From assembly GCA_964016985.1 (NCBI GenBank), contig OZ024827.1, positions 21,841,275 to 21,905,274 of the forward strand: a stretch of DNA of 64,000 nt. Reading direction: 5' to 3'. Every line of letters begins with the position of its first letter. The first letter of the stretch is position 1. The notes under the pieces were generated by a model that was not told the DNA's origin, searched no databases, and saw only the letters and a list, made by a program, of their open reading frames with translations. Source of the stretch: Anodontia alba (lineage: Eukaryota > Mollusca > Bivalvia > Lucinida > Lucinidae). Position numbers and translations under genes: made by a program. Positions 31,145 through 41,775 of the stretch are shown here, piece by piece.

Positions 31145-31676
31145 CATTCAACCCTCAATAGCTTGAACATTGATGGCTCGTTTCATCATCATCATCATCA
31201 TCATTGGATTTTTGATTAACATGCAGGTACAGGGGCAACATCCACATCAGTGGGCCCCCTTCCAGGTAGCTGATTTGCTGCATGCATGTTAGATCTCACA
31301 CCAGATCACCAGGTATATCTAACATGAGGGTCGATAGCAGAGAGCTTCCACTCTCATTTACCATGACTACTTCAAACTTACTTTTGAGTCCCTACAAAAT
31401 TCTTACCATAGCTTAAGAAAACAAATATTTAAGGAAATTTTCTTATTTTATCACGAATTTGTATTTTGTGTGTACTCATTAGAATTGCCTCACTGAGGCA
31501 ATTCTAATGAGTACACACAACATACCATTAATGTCTAAAAGAGCGAAAAAAATCCCTAAATTTTCATCATTTGTTTCCTGACCTGGCGCCATGATGAATC
31601 CTTATTGGCTCATACTACCCATGTCTTGAATAAATTTCCATGGTCCCAAAGGTTTCGAGCCATTGAGGTTTTACTG
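31145..31676. mobile_element. pogo-like element carrying a core-2 hairpin
   Basis: Right end CGAGCCATTGAGGTTTTACTG followed by TA; left end decayed TCAATAGCTTGAAC plus ATTGATGGCTCG. Core TGTGTACTCATTAGAATTGC at 31465-31520. A (CAT)n run and about 200 bases of unrelated sequence sit in the left half. Confidence 0.55.
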
Positions 31677-31734
31677 TAGGTAAGAAGTTAAGGTGTCCCA
31701 ATATTTAGAGTAAATACGGTAATCTTAGATACCT

Positions 31735-31942
31735 GCCGGGTCAGCAACATTCTTTCATGAAGATTGATCTATGGTCATTCTCTCCCTTCCACCGATTCAA
31801 GAAGGGCAGTTGTCAGTTTCTGGCAAAAGAATGTGCACAATATTGGTTAACCTCTTAGACGACTGAGCCTGCCCAGTAAAAGTGTGGTTAGGTAAACTGA
31901 TCACACTCGGCATGACCCCATGAAGTTGACTGGGCTGCAAAA
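31735..31942 (+). mobile_element. SINE, head-truncated
   Basis: Starts in GCCGGGTCAGCAAC, contains GGGCAGTTGTCAGTTTCTGG and ends GACTGGGCTGCAAAAC. Lacks the tRNA-like head. Confidence 0.65.
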
Positions 31943-31956
31943 CTTCAACACAAACC

Positions 31957-32090
31957 ATATCTATCCTAAGTATTCAGACAGACAGGTTTGAAGAGACATT
32001 ATGGACCCAGATCAGACACTGCTAACACAGAATGCAACAGATGATCAGGGTCTACATTGTTAGCCACTCATCCAGCAATTTCTAGACACA
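31957..32090. mobile_element. HpB element cut by HpA
   Basis: ATCCTAAGTATTCAG left; hairpin around ACAGAATGCAACAG; ends TTTCTAGACACA against the next TTAA. Confidence 0.45.
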
Positions 32091-32127
32091 TTAACCCTTG
32101 TCCTGCTGAACCTGGATATACCCGGGT
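32091..32127 (-). mobile_element. HpA tip fragment
   Basis: TTAACCCTTGTCCTGCTGAA then GGATATACCCG only. Confidence 0.6.
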
Positions 32128-32337
32128 ATATCCTCAACAAGTTGAGGCAATTCAAATGAGTACCCACAGCATACGCTTTTGTAAAGAAAATCAGAAAATA
32201 ATATCGCATAAGCATCATTAAATTTGCTTATCATGAAGTCCTATTCTGATCTTATTAGGTGGATGTTTTACTGCAAGTTTTTCCAATAATTTTGAAAAAC
32301 CTAAGCACAGAGTGTGGTTATTACATCGAATATGGTA
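32128..32337. mobile_element. HpU right half
   Basis: Core-2 right arm GAGTACCCACAGCATACG, then CAATAATTTTGAAAAACC and terminal TTACATCGAATATGGTA. Left half missing. Confidence 0.55.
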
Positions 32338-32790
32338 GATTTAAAAGCAAACTTTTTAAGTTGAGAATTTAAAAAAAATTGTATATTTACAGGGCTTATT
32401 CCCACTGGATAGGAGGCAATCCTGATTGAATAATAAATCGATGAAAGCGGAGCAATTTACTAATAAACAACGTTTTCGACTGCCAAAAATGATTATTTGG
32501 CAATCGCAAATGATTAATCCACATTTGTCCACTGTCATTTTGGCAGTCAAACACAGGATTCTTAATAAAATGATCCGCCTTTGTCGACTCTCTCATTATG
32601 TTTGCGTCTGCCACCTATCTGGTGTGTTATTTCGGGCCTTAGCAAACCTTCTCCTTTTATGATAAGTAAGCTGGTGTAATTGTATCTGAATATTTACGGG
32701 CATATGCACATTGCTAGGTCAGTATAACATAAATACTGTTGACAGGGCCATAAACCCTAGAACACTGTCATCAATTCTTTCTTTCTCTTT
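32338..32790 (+). other. Non-repetitive end of the intron
   Basis: No mobile element recognised; includes CAAAAATGATTATTTGGC and related short inverted words. Could hold splicing or branch signals near 32760-32790, where the pyrimidine tract lies. Confidence 0.35.
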
Positions 32791-32794
32791 TCAG

Positions 32795-33247
32795 CTAACA
32801 TTATGGGATACAGGAGGAATGGAACGGATGAGTTTTATTGGACAAAGTTACTATCGTGGGGCAAATGCAGCCTTACTGTGTTATAGCATTAATAAGAAAG
32901 AAACATTCTCAATCCTATCTCAGTATATTTTAGACATTGTTATGAATGCTGAAGGGGCCAAAATATTCCTTTGTGGTAATTTTTCGGACAATGAAGAAGG
33001 TGAAGACGATTGTGTAAATGAAACGGACATAGAAAATTTTACACGGGACTGTGGAAATGTTTTGTCAGGGAATTATCGGGTATCGTGTAAAGACAATACT
33101 GGGGTGCAGGAAATGTTTACCGATATGGCGAAGGTGTTACATCAAGATTCCGTGAGTAGAATGACATTACAGAGAGATTTTGTGATAAAACCAGGAGAAA
33201 CTACAGAAGAGGAGCCATTACATAAAAGGAAGTGTTGTACGTCTTGA
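32795..33247 (+). CDS. Rab/Ras-like small GTPase, exon 2 (residues 92-241)
   Basis: Second and last coding exon, after the acceptor TTTCTCTTTTCAG ending at 32794; phase 0 continues exon 1 with no missing residues. G3 is WDTGGMER: the Ala of DTAGQE is Gly and the position of catalytic Gln61 of Ras is Met. G4 reads GNFSD where GNKxD is usual, so Asn and Asp remain but Lys is Phe. G5 is SCKD in place of SAK. An acidic insert (NEEGEDDCVNE) follows G4. The protein ends KRKCCTS, a basic stretch and a CCTS CaaX-like box, so prenylation and membrane attachment are expected. Total length of 241 fits a Rab with an N-terminal extension. The altered G3 predicts weak intrinsic GTP hydrolysis; that is inference. 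Confidence 0.9.
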   Translation, partial: LTLWDTGGMERMSFIGQSYYRGANAALLCYSINKKETFSILSQYILDIVMNAEGAKIFLCGNFSDNEEGEDDCVNETDIENFTRDCGNVLSGNYRVSCKDNTGVQEMFTDMAKVLHQDSVSRMTLQRDFVIKPGETTEEEPLHKRKCCTS

Positions 33248-33339
33248 AGTACCGTAAAAATTTGGACAGTCAAAATTATGAGTGAATTGCCTAACTTCAG
33301 CAATGTAGAAAAAGGAAGTAACCAATTTTGCAAAGGGAG
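33248..33339 (+). other. Likely start of the GTPase 3' UTR
   Basis: Follows the TGA at 33245-33247. The first AATAAA motifs downstream (33447, 33491) lie inside HpC and HpA copies, so the poly(A) signal may be element-derived. Confidence 0.4.
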
Positions 33340-33465
33340 GCAATTTTTTTGCTTATTTCCCCATGAAAACATGTTTTGGGTACTCATTGGAAGGATATTG
33401 GAAAGGAACCATTAATGAGTACTCACAACATATATTTTCATGGAGAAATAAAAAAAGTATCAATA
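33340..33465. mobile_element. HpC snap-back element
   Basis: TTATTTCCCCATGAAAACAT and inverse; loop TTGGAAGGATATTGG rearranged. Confidence 0.6.
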
Positions 33466-33472
33466 TTTTAAG

Positions 33473-33682
33473 TTACCCCTTGCCCTGCTGAATAAATTAA
33501 GATGCCACGCCCCCCTTCTAATTTTCAGCCAATCAGATAACTTGATACAGATTGTTGCTATAAATTCAAAATACTTAATGGCAAACAGTGCAGATCCAGA
33601 TCAGTTGGCTTCTTCAGAAGCCAACTGATCTGGATCTACACTGTTTGCAAAGACAGGGTATATACGGGTTCAGCAGGACAAG
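33473..33682 (+). mobile_element. HpA snap-back element
   Basis: Left tip TTACCCCTTGCCCTGC, right tip lost after CAGGACAAG; core perfect. Confidence 0.75.
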
Positions 33683-34450
33683 CATCTTATCCAGAACTGT
33701 GTTACCACTGATGAAGTTAGGTAGTTAATTCACATGTCCTACTATATTTTGCTGTCTAAATATTTAAGGTTTTTATGGTATTACATTATACTTTGTGATA
33801 CATGTATTTAGGTTGAGCCCTCTGATGAAGGCATTGGGGAGCAAGACAGAGATGTCCTTCTTTGATTTTTGCTCTTCAATAGTGTTGTGCCCAGTATTCT
33901 TAAAACTATGCAGTTTTACAAGTGTTAGCTTTCACAAAAAGCTTGGTAGATCAAACTTTTTGTGAAAGCTAATACTTAGCCAGTGAGCAGTCCATGGAAA
34001 ATAGCAGTGGACCAGTCTATGACCTTTCATAAAGTGCTTCCGGAGTAATGACAAACTCTGAGATTGTCTACACCTATGGGTGTAGCGAATAAACAAGTAA
34101 GGCCTTGTTCACACAAAGATTCTTTACCACATGTGATCTGGGTCTGCATTATTTGCAAGTGCCATTTTATTGGCAACTTTAGTGTATGAAATTTTAGGAC
34201 ATTTACTGTACTCGTGGTAGAAAATGTGGCTAAGTGCCTTTATCAAATATTTTCAGTGATTGAGATTAGACATCACCTGAATGCAACCTGTACACCACCT
34301 CAAAAAAAGCAGCACTACTAAATTGCTCATGGCCAATCAAATTGTGCTATGTAATTTTATAAGCCTGTTCAATTGGAATTATATAGGTATAGTTTTCTTT
34401 AACAGACCTACTTTAGCAAAGAAACTCTGAACAAGGCCTTAGAAATGTCA
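33683..34450. other. Intergenic DNA with one hairpin and an HpB relic
   Basis: Hairpin 33919-33980: TAGCTTTCACAAAAAG against CTTTTTGTGAAAGCTA. HpB remnant at 34100-34210 (GATCTGGGTCTGCATTATTTG). No genes seen. Confidence 0.45.
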
Positions 34451-35170
34451 TTTCTAAGTAATTGTAAGAACATACCTTGACCATAGATCACAGAATTGAC
34501 TGGCAAATATCTGTACATAAGTTTTACTTTCAGAAGTTAAATGAATGGATACACAAGTTAAATGAATGGATATACCCAGAAATTTTGCTCTTATTTTTAA
34601 AGGTAGACAAGTCTCGCAGGCACAATATTCAAATCCTTTCTGAAAGGATGCTGCTCTTAAAGATAAGTACATTTTCCACGATTACTCTTAAAAGTAGCGG
34701 GCTACTCTTAAAGGAAAGAATTTGCTCGCAGAGGGAGCAAATTTTTTCCTTCAAGAGTAGCTCCCAATGAGAGGGTAGGTTTTATTTCCATGTAAGAGTT
34801 ATTTCCCGTAAAGGTGTGTTCATTTCTCTTAACCCAGGCCATAACATAGGCTCCCCACATGCTGATACAGTCATATGCTTTGTTGTAAATTTTGTTATAT
34901 TATCTATAAAAAATAATTTTTTAGAATTTTTCTTCCAATAATTTTTACTAGTCTTTGTATATAGTGATCTAAAAGAGTATGTAAAAATTGAAATGTCAGA
35001 TTTTTTTATGAGTTAAAGTTTTTATATACATGTATTTTAATGCCCTCAGGGCTAAAATTTTATGTGCTTTTAAATCCTGTTGTGGCAAAAAGCTACCCCT
35101 GTAAAATGCAAAACATATATGGATAGCATATAGGGAGGCAAATAATTTGAGAGCAGTCTCTCTTGGAGGT
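34451..35170. other. Intergenic DNA with a 66-bp hairpin
   Basis: 34697-34762: GCTACTCTTAAAGGAAAGAA against its inverse ending AAGAGTAGC. A 15-base direct repeat AAGTTAAATGAATGGAT occurs at 34535 and 34556. Otherwise nothing. Confidence 0.45.
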
Positions 35171-35446
35171 TCACCCTTGTCGTATTGTCATGCTGAATAA
35201 ATTAAGATGCCACACCCACTTCTAATTTTCAGCCAATGAGATTACTTGATCCAGGTTGTTGATACATATTCACATACTGAATGACAAACAGTGCAGATTA
35301 GCATTCCCATGTACCCTCTGCAGAGGGTTGTTTACCCCCAAAATTTTTTGTGTTGTACCCCCAAAATTGAAGACAGTCTCTATATGCTGCTATACATTGG
35401 GGGTACAAAAATAAGAAAACAGAGCAGATTCAATGTCAGCATACAT

Positions 35447-35775
35447 CACCTCAAGATATTATAAGCCTTATTTGAGCGGTTCACCGCGAGATCGACCTTC
35501 AAAAGAAAGACAACTAGGAAAAAAAATTGTTTGAAACAGACTATAGCTCGTCCTAGTTGTCCCCCCTACCAAGCGTCCTGTTTCTAGGTGACCAAGATCG
35601 GGTACCAGTCACGCACTGGTTCCCTTCCGTCCACGCCACCGTAAGCAACCAATCAGGACGCGCCAGGTATATTCCCGCCAAAGCACGCACCAAGCGTGTG
35701 GCACGCCTAACGCATGCGGTAGACATTGTTACTATAAAGGGTAGACGCAAGGTAGAAAACATCACTATTTTTTGG
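35447..35775. repeat. DIRS left inverted terminal repeat, 329 bp
   Basis: Pairs with 41776-42104 with very few mismatches, from CACCTCAAGATATTATAAGC to CATCACTATTTTTTGG. High identity argues for recent insertion or repair against the partner repeat. Confidence 0.9.
35733..35739 (+). promoter_or_regulatory. Possible DIRS TATA box in the left ITR
   Basis: TATAAAG lies 177 bp before the likely gag ATG (35910). Inference from position and sequence only. Confidence 0.35.
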
Positions 35776-35909
35776 TCGCTTGCGAGGTCAGCACCTTCTG
35801 TATAGATTACGACGTTTGGATTTGGAAAGAAGTATTTTTTGCTAGAACAGATAAGTCTGTATCTTTATTTTCACTAAAGCTTTTCTTTGTAGCCCATATC
35901 AGTAGTAAG

Positions 35910-38451
35910 ATGTTGTGCATTAATTGCAAGCAAACTAAACTTCCGGCAGACAGCCATGTTTTATGTTTTAGATGTTGCGGGTTTTCGCAACTATCTCCTT
36001 GTGCCAGGTCTGCCAATTGGGCTTCAGAGATCTGGGAAGAATTATCCCACTTCCCCTCTTATGTATCTTCTGGTCGGGGGCAGGCTCAGGGATTCCCTTC
36101 TAGTACTCTGGTGAATAATTTTCAATTGAACTCTGAGCCTGCTCCAGATTTGGAAAACAGACGTAGGGGACCCCAGGTCGCCGTTACTGTCACTAGTAAT
36201 GAATGCTTGACTAGGGGACCTCGCCCCGCCCCCAGCGATGCTTCCCGACGGTAGGCAACGCAGGGGGCGCTGGCGAACCCCTGTTCCGGCGGAAATTCCG
36301 AACCTAGGTACCTGCCGGGTTATCGTACACCTTATAGGTATGTTAGCTCGGCGGCCTTTAATACGGCGGGCTGATTCCCAAGTAATGTAACTGTGCCTTC
36401 CTCTCAATTTTCTTGGCAGGAAGACGCAGATCAGAGGGCCTTTAATTGGCCTTATTTTTATCCCTGGGGTTCATGGGATGGCTTTAGGTGGGTATGGTTA
36501 TTACCCCAACTTATATTTGCCCTGTCCCGAAGCCATTCCTAGCTTGTCCAGTTCAATTACTAAGGCTGTTTCCCAGGAGAATGGTTCTCTCCCTTTAGTT
36601 GCTGGCATTCGTACCACACCAAATATCCAGGTAACAGGATCTGTTTCTCATACTTCTCCTGCGGTGAATTCATTTAGGAATCCAAATCCTATTCAAAGTG
36701 GTAAGGCCAAAGTATCTCTTTCCACTGTGCCTACTATTAGTAAGGCTTCTCAACATAATAATACTATAGCCATTCCGACTTGCTCGGGTATTATGTTTCA
36801 GGAAGTTTCATTTTCAGATTCTTTGATAGCGGAACCAGTTATTGGTACTACCAACTTGGGTAGAAGTAGAAATAGTAAGAATAGACTGGGTACCTCTTCC
36901 ACATCATCTGCTCTTACTTCAGTCAGGGTAAGTCAGAATGTTAATGAAGCCTTCGGGCATTTGTATACGGAGGTACAGAATAGCAGCAGGGTTCCATTGG
37001 CTGACTATTCATCTGTAAGCGCACTGGGATCTGTAGAGGACGATGTCCCTATAGGTCCTAGTGTTCTGCAGCCAGACCTTCTGTGGCTATTCCTGCTTTG
37101 AGCAGGGATAGTTCTTTAGGTCTTACAGCTACGCCATTGAGGGTAACCAACCCCTCACGTAGCACCCCTGACATTGCCTCAGCCATATCCCAGGCAGTAT
37201 TGAGGACTCTATCAGGGTTGGGCAACTTGGCTTCGTCAGTGGATCTCCCTTCTGTTGCTGAAGAAGGGGAGGGGCAAACTTTCACGGGTCAGTCTGGATC
37301 CACTGGCAATGGTCGCGACCATGTTCGGACCATTAGCCAAGACCCCCGGGCTCCATATCATGAATGTGATTATGTCCCGGACCAGGCTCTGTCAGAGAGT
37401 TCATTAAGTTCTTCTCAAAAGAGCCAGTCTCATGAGCCTGCCACAAACTACCATGAGACACTGGAGGAAGTTTACTCCCTTTTGGGAGACCTTTGCCCCA
37501 AGGCTGACCAAACTCAAGACAGCGCGCGAGTCCATTCCCTGCTTGAGTCTATTTTGGACCAGCCTACTTCCTCCAGGTCAACACTTCCAGAATCCTCAAC
37601 AGTGAATCAGTTGATGGGGAAGCTGTTTGACAACACCGCAGAGGCTAGAAATAATCCAAATTGGTATGTACCTAAGAAAACAATTGATTACCTTGCTCGA
37701 CCACATTCTTACGCTTGTCATACGGAATTTTGGCCGAGTAGGATACCCACCCTTGATGCTGACGCTGGCAGGCTAGGCATCTCAGTGGGCAGATTCGCCT
37801 CTTTACCAGTGGCTCATTTAGAGTACCTGGAGCGGTTAGCAAGGAGAGCGGTGGCCATCAGTTCACATTGTGATTTTTTTTGGTTCGGCTGCATTTCAGG
37901 CCCTCTGCGCAGAGCATGTTGATCCGGATGTTCTGCGTAGTCTACTTCTAGCAGTGAACCGCTCTGCTAAGCACATCATGGCCCTAGGCCTATCTGTGTC
38001 TGCTGTGCTGTTGCATCAGCGCTGTAACGCTGCTCTAAATACCTCTAATTTACTTTTATCTCATAACAAGGACAATCTTAGAGCAGCTCCTCTGAATTCT
38101 TCCTCTCTTTTTGGGTGTAAAATAGAGGAAGTTTTCAGAGCAAATTTAGACGATAGACATCATTCCCTCCTGAGAGCAAATTATTCAGGAGTATCGGCCA
38201 ACAGAAAGAGACCTTCCTCCTCTACTTTTAATTCAAATCCAGCGAAGAAGTCTAGGTGGGAACCAAAAGCTAGCCGGGTTCCCACTTCCACTTCTTCTTC
38301 GTCTGCTGTCTCTTTCAAACGGTTTCGATCCACCAAGGGGGGCCGTGGTGGATCATCTTCTTTCAGGGGGGGCCAGCTAGGAGGAGTAAATGACATCATC
38401 AGGGCCCTTCCATCTGCACCTCATCCTTCTCTTCCGGTGGGAGCTCGTTAA
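35910..38451 (+). pseudogene. DIRS gag-like ORF, frameshifted
   Basis: Best start is ATG 35910 (MLCINCKQ), opening with a Cys/His cluster CxxC...HxLCxxC. The frame stops at 36254. Further gag-like sequence runs in three other segments (36478-37101, 37083-37922, 37870-38451), so at least three frame changes have occurred. The later part has YHETLEEVYSLLGDLCP, an NPNWYVPKKTIDY block and a basic C-terminus with KRFRSTKGGRGG, probably nucleic-acid binding. A TAA (38449-38451) separates it from the polymerase in the same frame. Confidence 0.7.
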
Positions 38452-39204
38452 ATTTTTGTGGAGGCTTGGTCAGCCATAACTCGGGATTCCTGGGCCCTTT
38501 CTATTCTCCGGAAGGGCTACAGGATTCCTTTTGCAAGGGAACCTCCATTATCGTTGTCTCCAATTCTGTTCCCTGTAGCTCAACAACATTTAAATCACTT
38601 GAGGGAGGAGGTGCAGATTCTACTGGAAAAGAAGGCTGTAGAGATTGTGAGAGATACCACCTCTCTACAGCCGGATTTTCTTAGTGAAGAAGAAAACCGG
38701 CCGTTTTTTCGTCTCATTATAGACCTATCATCGCTCAACAAAATGATGAAGGTAGATTACTTTCAAATGGAAACTGCGGCCTCCATTCGGAGAGCTATTC
38801 CTCCAGGGGCTTGGGCGGTTTCTATAGACTTTATGGATGCATACCTCCATATTCCTATTCATCCAGCGTCTCGCAAGTACCTGAGATTTTCCCTAGAAGG
38901 CACTATATACAAATTTCGGGCGCTTCCATTCGAAATCTCAACAGCGCTTTTCGTTTTTTACAAACTTGATGGAGATTGTGGCGGGACATATTCGATCTCT
39001 AGGACCAAACATTCACCAATATTTCGACGATTGGCTTGTCCATCGTCTTTCGCAGGAGTCCCTACTGTCCGACCTTTCACTAGCTTGGGAAATCATTACA
39101 AGTCTGGGTCTAATACCAAATCCTCTGAAATCAGACCTAGTTCCATCTCAGGACTTCGTGTATGCAGGAATGAGGTTCCTGACTCACATTGGCATTGTCA
39201 GAGT
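38452..39204 (+). pseudogene. DIRS reverse transcriptase, frameshifted
   Basis: RNA-dependent DNA polymerase domain. Frame 1 carries FRLIIDLSSLNKMMK, then motif A SIDFMDAYLHIPI, then ALPFEISTALFVFYK (usually LPFGIS..PFVF). One extra T near 38962 shifts to frame 2, which carries the catalytic YFDDWL (aspartates near 39026). A second shift near 39205 moves to frame 3. No clean ATG: the frame is open from just after the gag TAA. Confidence 0.8.
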
Positions 39205-40457
39205 TCCAGAAGAGAGTCATCAAAATTCTTGTCCTTCTATTTCGGGTTCTACAGGTTCAATTCATTACCGCCCGAGAATTTTTGTCCATGTTGGGATCAC
39301 TCAATGCTGCAGCAGATTTACTTCAGTTGGGTCGCCTTCATATGAGACCTCTTCAGTTCCATCTTCTGGCCAACTTGAAACCTCACCGCGACAGTTTGGT
39401 CCAACCTATTCCAATATCCCATTCATGTCGTGTAGCAATCAAATGGTGGATGAATCCTTCCATTTATGTGGCTGGAATTCCCATTGTTATACCAGCCCCA
39501 GATTTCCATATGTTTTCAGATGACAGCCATTCGGGCTGGGGCGCACATTTAGAACCCCTAGGTCTAGAGGTTCAGGGACTGTGGGATGTTGCTTCCCAAG
39601 ACCTTCACATCAACAATTTGGAGTTACGAGCAGTTTTCCTAGCACTCCAACATTTTCAGAGTCACATTTACAATTCTTGCGTGATGGTAGCGTCTTACAA
39701 TTCATCAGTAGTGGCTTACCTCAAGAAGCAAGGGGGGACACACTCTCCATCTCTGTGCATGCTAGTGTGGGAGCTTCTTTACTGGTGTCATCATAGGAAT
39801 ATTCACATTCAAGTCAGGCATATTCCAGGGAAATTGAATGTTTTGGCAGACAGCCTGTCTAGCCCAGACCGAATTCTCCCCACCGAATGGTCTCTAGATC
39901 GGGAGATAGCTACCCAAATTTTCAGTCTTTGGGGTACTCCTCAGATAGATCTTTTCTCCACCAGATTAAACCATCTTCTGCCCCTGTTTGTTTCCTCAGT
40001 ACCGGACCACAGGGCTTGTGCAGTGGATGCTATGTCACTAGAATGGAAAAACCTATTCGCATACGCATTTCCTCCATTCAAACTTGTTCCCCTTGTTCTA
40101 AACAAGATGAGGGATTCCAACAGTCGGTTCATTCTCATAGCCCCGTGTTGGCCTCAGAGGAGCTGGTTTTCAGTCATTTTGAGTCTCATAATAGACTTTC
40201 CCAGGGAACTTCTGGTTCATCGGGGTTTGGTATCACAACATCAGGGAAAAGTACTCCATCAGAATCCAGCTATGTTGCATCTTCACGTTTGGAAGTTGTC
40301 AGGAGTCAAATCAGAGGTAGACACATTTCTGAATTCGCTACCCAGTGTATCTCTCAATCCCGCAGAGAGTCTACGCTCAGGGTCTACTCTGCGAGGTGGA
40401 AGATGTTCTCGGATTGGTGTTTGCAAAGGGAAGTTAATCCTGTCGATCCCGCTTTAA
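39205..40457 (+). pseudogene. DIRS RNase H and following methyltransferase-like region
   Basis: RNase H motifs: MFSDDSHSGWG (first Asp), NNLELRAVF (Glu), ASYNSSVVAYLKKQGG and HIPGKLNVLADSLS (last Asp). In the third, Tyr stands where I expect the catalytic Asp (usual form TDN), so activity is probably lost. After it, IDLFSTRLNHLLP...AVDAMSLEW and IAPCWPQRSWF match the region that follows RNase H in DIRS polyproteins, sometimes described as methyltransferase-like. The frame ends at 40457, overlapping the recombinase frame. Confidence 0.75.
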
Positions 40458-41385
40458 AATGATTTGGTAGATTTTTTATTGCTACCTTTTTAACACCCTG
40501 AAATTATCGGTAGCTTCTATTAAAGGCTACCGCTCCGCCATCTCAAATACACTGAATTTTTTCCAAATCAGCAGACTGTACGGCGGACCCAATCATTTCA
40601 GATCTTATTAAAGGTTTTGCCCTGAGAAAACCAGTTTCCAGATCTCTTACGCCCAAATGGAATTTGACTTGTGTTCTTTGGTCTCTTAATAAAGCTCCTT
40701 ATGAACCACTAAAGACTGCTGACATCAAATACATCACGCTTAAAGCAGTGTTTCTTCTTACATTTGAGGCTGCTAGAAGAAGTGAGATTCATGCTCTGTC
40801 AATTGAGGAAGGCTGTTTTAGGTATGACCGCAACTCTGATTCCATTACCCTCCTCACACAACCTGGGTTTTTAGCAAAAAAAAAACAAAAAAAAAAAACA
40901 ACTTCCAGAGTCATTACCAGAACCTATTGTTATTCCAGGTCTTTCTCAGTTTTGTGGTTCTGATACGGATGTTAGACTTTTGTATCCGGTCAGAGCTGTT
41001 AGAGCTTATTTGTCCAGAGTGAAAGCTAAGAGATTGGGAAGGAAGAGACTGTTTTTTACCACTGAAGGGCTCTAAAGATATTTCACCTTCCACTATTTCT
41101 TGTTGGATCTGTGACGTTATCAAACTAGCTTATGCAGATTTATCATCTTCGGATCTGTCATTCATGAAAATCTCGGCTCATGAATTTAGAGCTTTGTCTT
41201 CGTCTTGGGCTTATTGGAATTCTGTCGCCCTTGAGGATGTGGTAAGGGCTGCATATTGGCGTACAAATAGTAACTTTTCTTCATTTTACTTTAGATATTT
41301 GGCCCCAATTAGGCAGGATACATCGTCATTGGGACCTCTCGTGGCGGCGCAGTCTATTACTGGCTGCCATCATTCTGTATCTTAA
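40250..41385 (+). pseudogene. DIRS tyrosine recombinase, frameshifted
   Basis: Integrates the circular DIRS intermediate. The N-terminal SAM-like part is RRESTLRVYSARWKMFSDWC (frame 2, to 40462). A frame change near 40463-40580 precedes LIKGFALRKPVSRSLTPKW. The first catalytic Arg is in TFEAARRSEIHAL (about 40778). An A-rich run (40878-40902) disrupts the middle, and a stop follows TTEGL near 41075. The C-terminal box is well kept: AHEFRALS (His 41179, Arg 41188), AAYWRTNS (Trp) and SFYFRYL with the probable nucleophile Tyr near 41287. Confidence 0.8.
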
Positions 41386-41630
41386 GTCTCTTCACAATAT
41401 TTTAAGCCTGCTTGAATCCGGTGTGAAACTTTTCTTCAAAGGGTCTGTCTTATTCTTCTCCATCAACGGATATTGGCATTCGACCCGCAAGCATACCTAC
41501 AATGCAAAAATATTCCCCTAAAAATACTATGAATTACCAGGGGACTGCTGAACTTCACCGGATTCCAGCATGGGTGAGTAGATATTTATATTGTTTTTAT
41601 TATTACCTTCCCACCTATGCTTATTATTCA
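41386..41630. other. Untranslated DIRS segment before the complementary region
   Basis: No ORF; contains TTCTTCTCCATCAACGG and a C-poor run. Nothing specific recognised. Confidence 0.3.
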
Positions 41631-41727
41631 GGCTTATAATATCTTGAGGTGATGTATGCTGACATTGAAATGAAATTTTTAAAGTAAAATTAATTTCAAT
41701 TAAAGCATACTCACCTCAAGATATTAT
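41631..41727. repeat. DIRS internal complementary region (ICR)
   Basis: The first part (41631-41669) is the reverse complement of the left end (35429-35467). The second part (41668-41727) is the reverse complement of the right end (42089-42148) with one mismatch. The two halves meet in GAAATGAAA, sharing two or three bases. This is the template that joins the ends of the DIRS circle. Confidence 0.9.
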
Positions 41728-41775
41728 CAAATGTCCCTCCTCCCACCCCGCTTTCATTGTTAAATTTTATTGCTC

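Larger units (their letters stand above)
4255..32794 (+). other. 28.5 kb phase-0 intron of the GTPase gene
   Basis: Bounded by GTGAGA and TTTTCAG. It lies between G2 and G3, a position compatible with an old Rab intron. I see no further GTPase exon inside, and the two flanking exons join without a gap. The contents are almost wholly mobile elements, listed separately. Confidence 0.85.

Noticed and set aside
4255..32794. An additional GTPase exon in the intron
   Set aside because: The two exons join in phase 0 between adjacent beta-strands and no G-motif is seen between them.
34477..34770. 97-codon open frame at 34.5 kb
   Set aside because: Covers a hairpin and short direct repeats, no domain, no splice or start context.
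35557..35805. 82-codon open frame in the left DIRS ITR, mirrored in the right ITR at 41767-41994
   Set aside because: Present only because the ITR lacks stops in that frame; no gag or pol motif.
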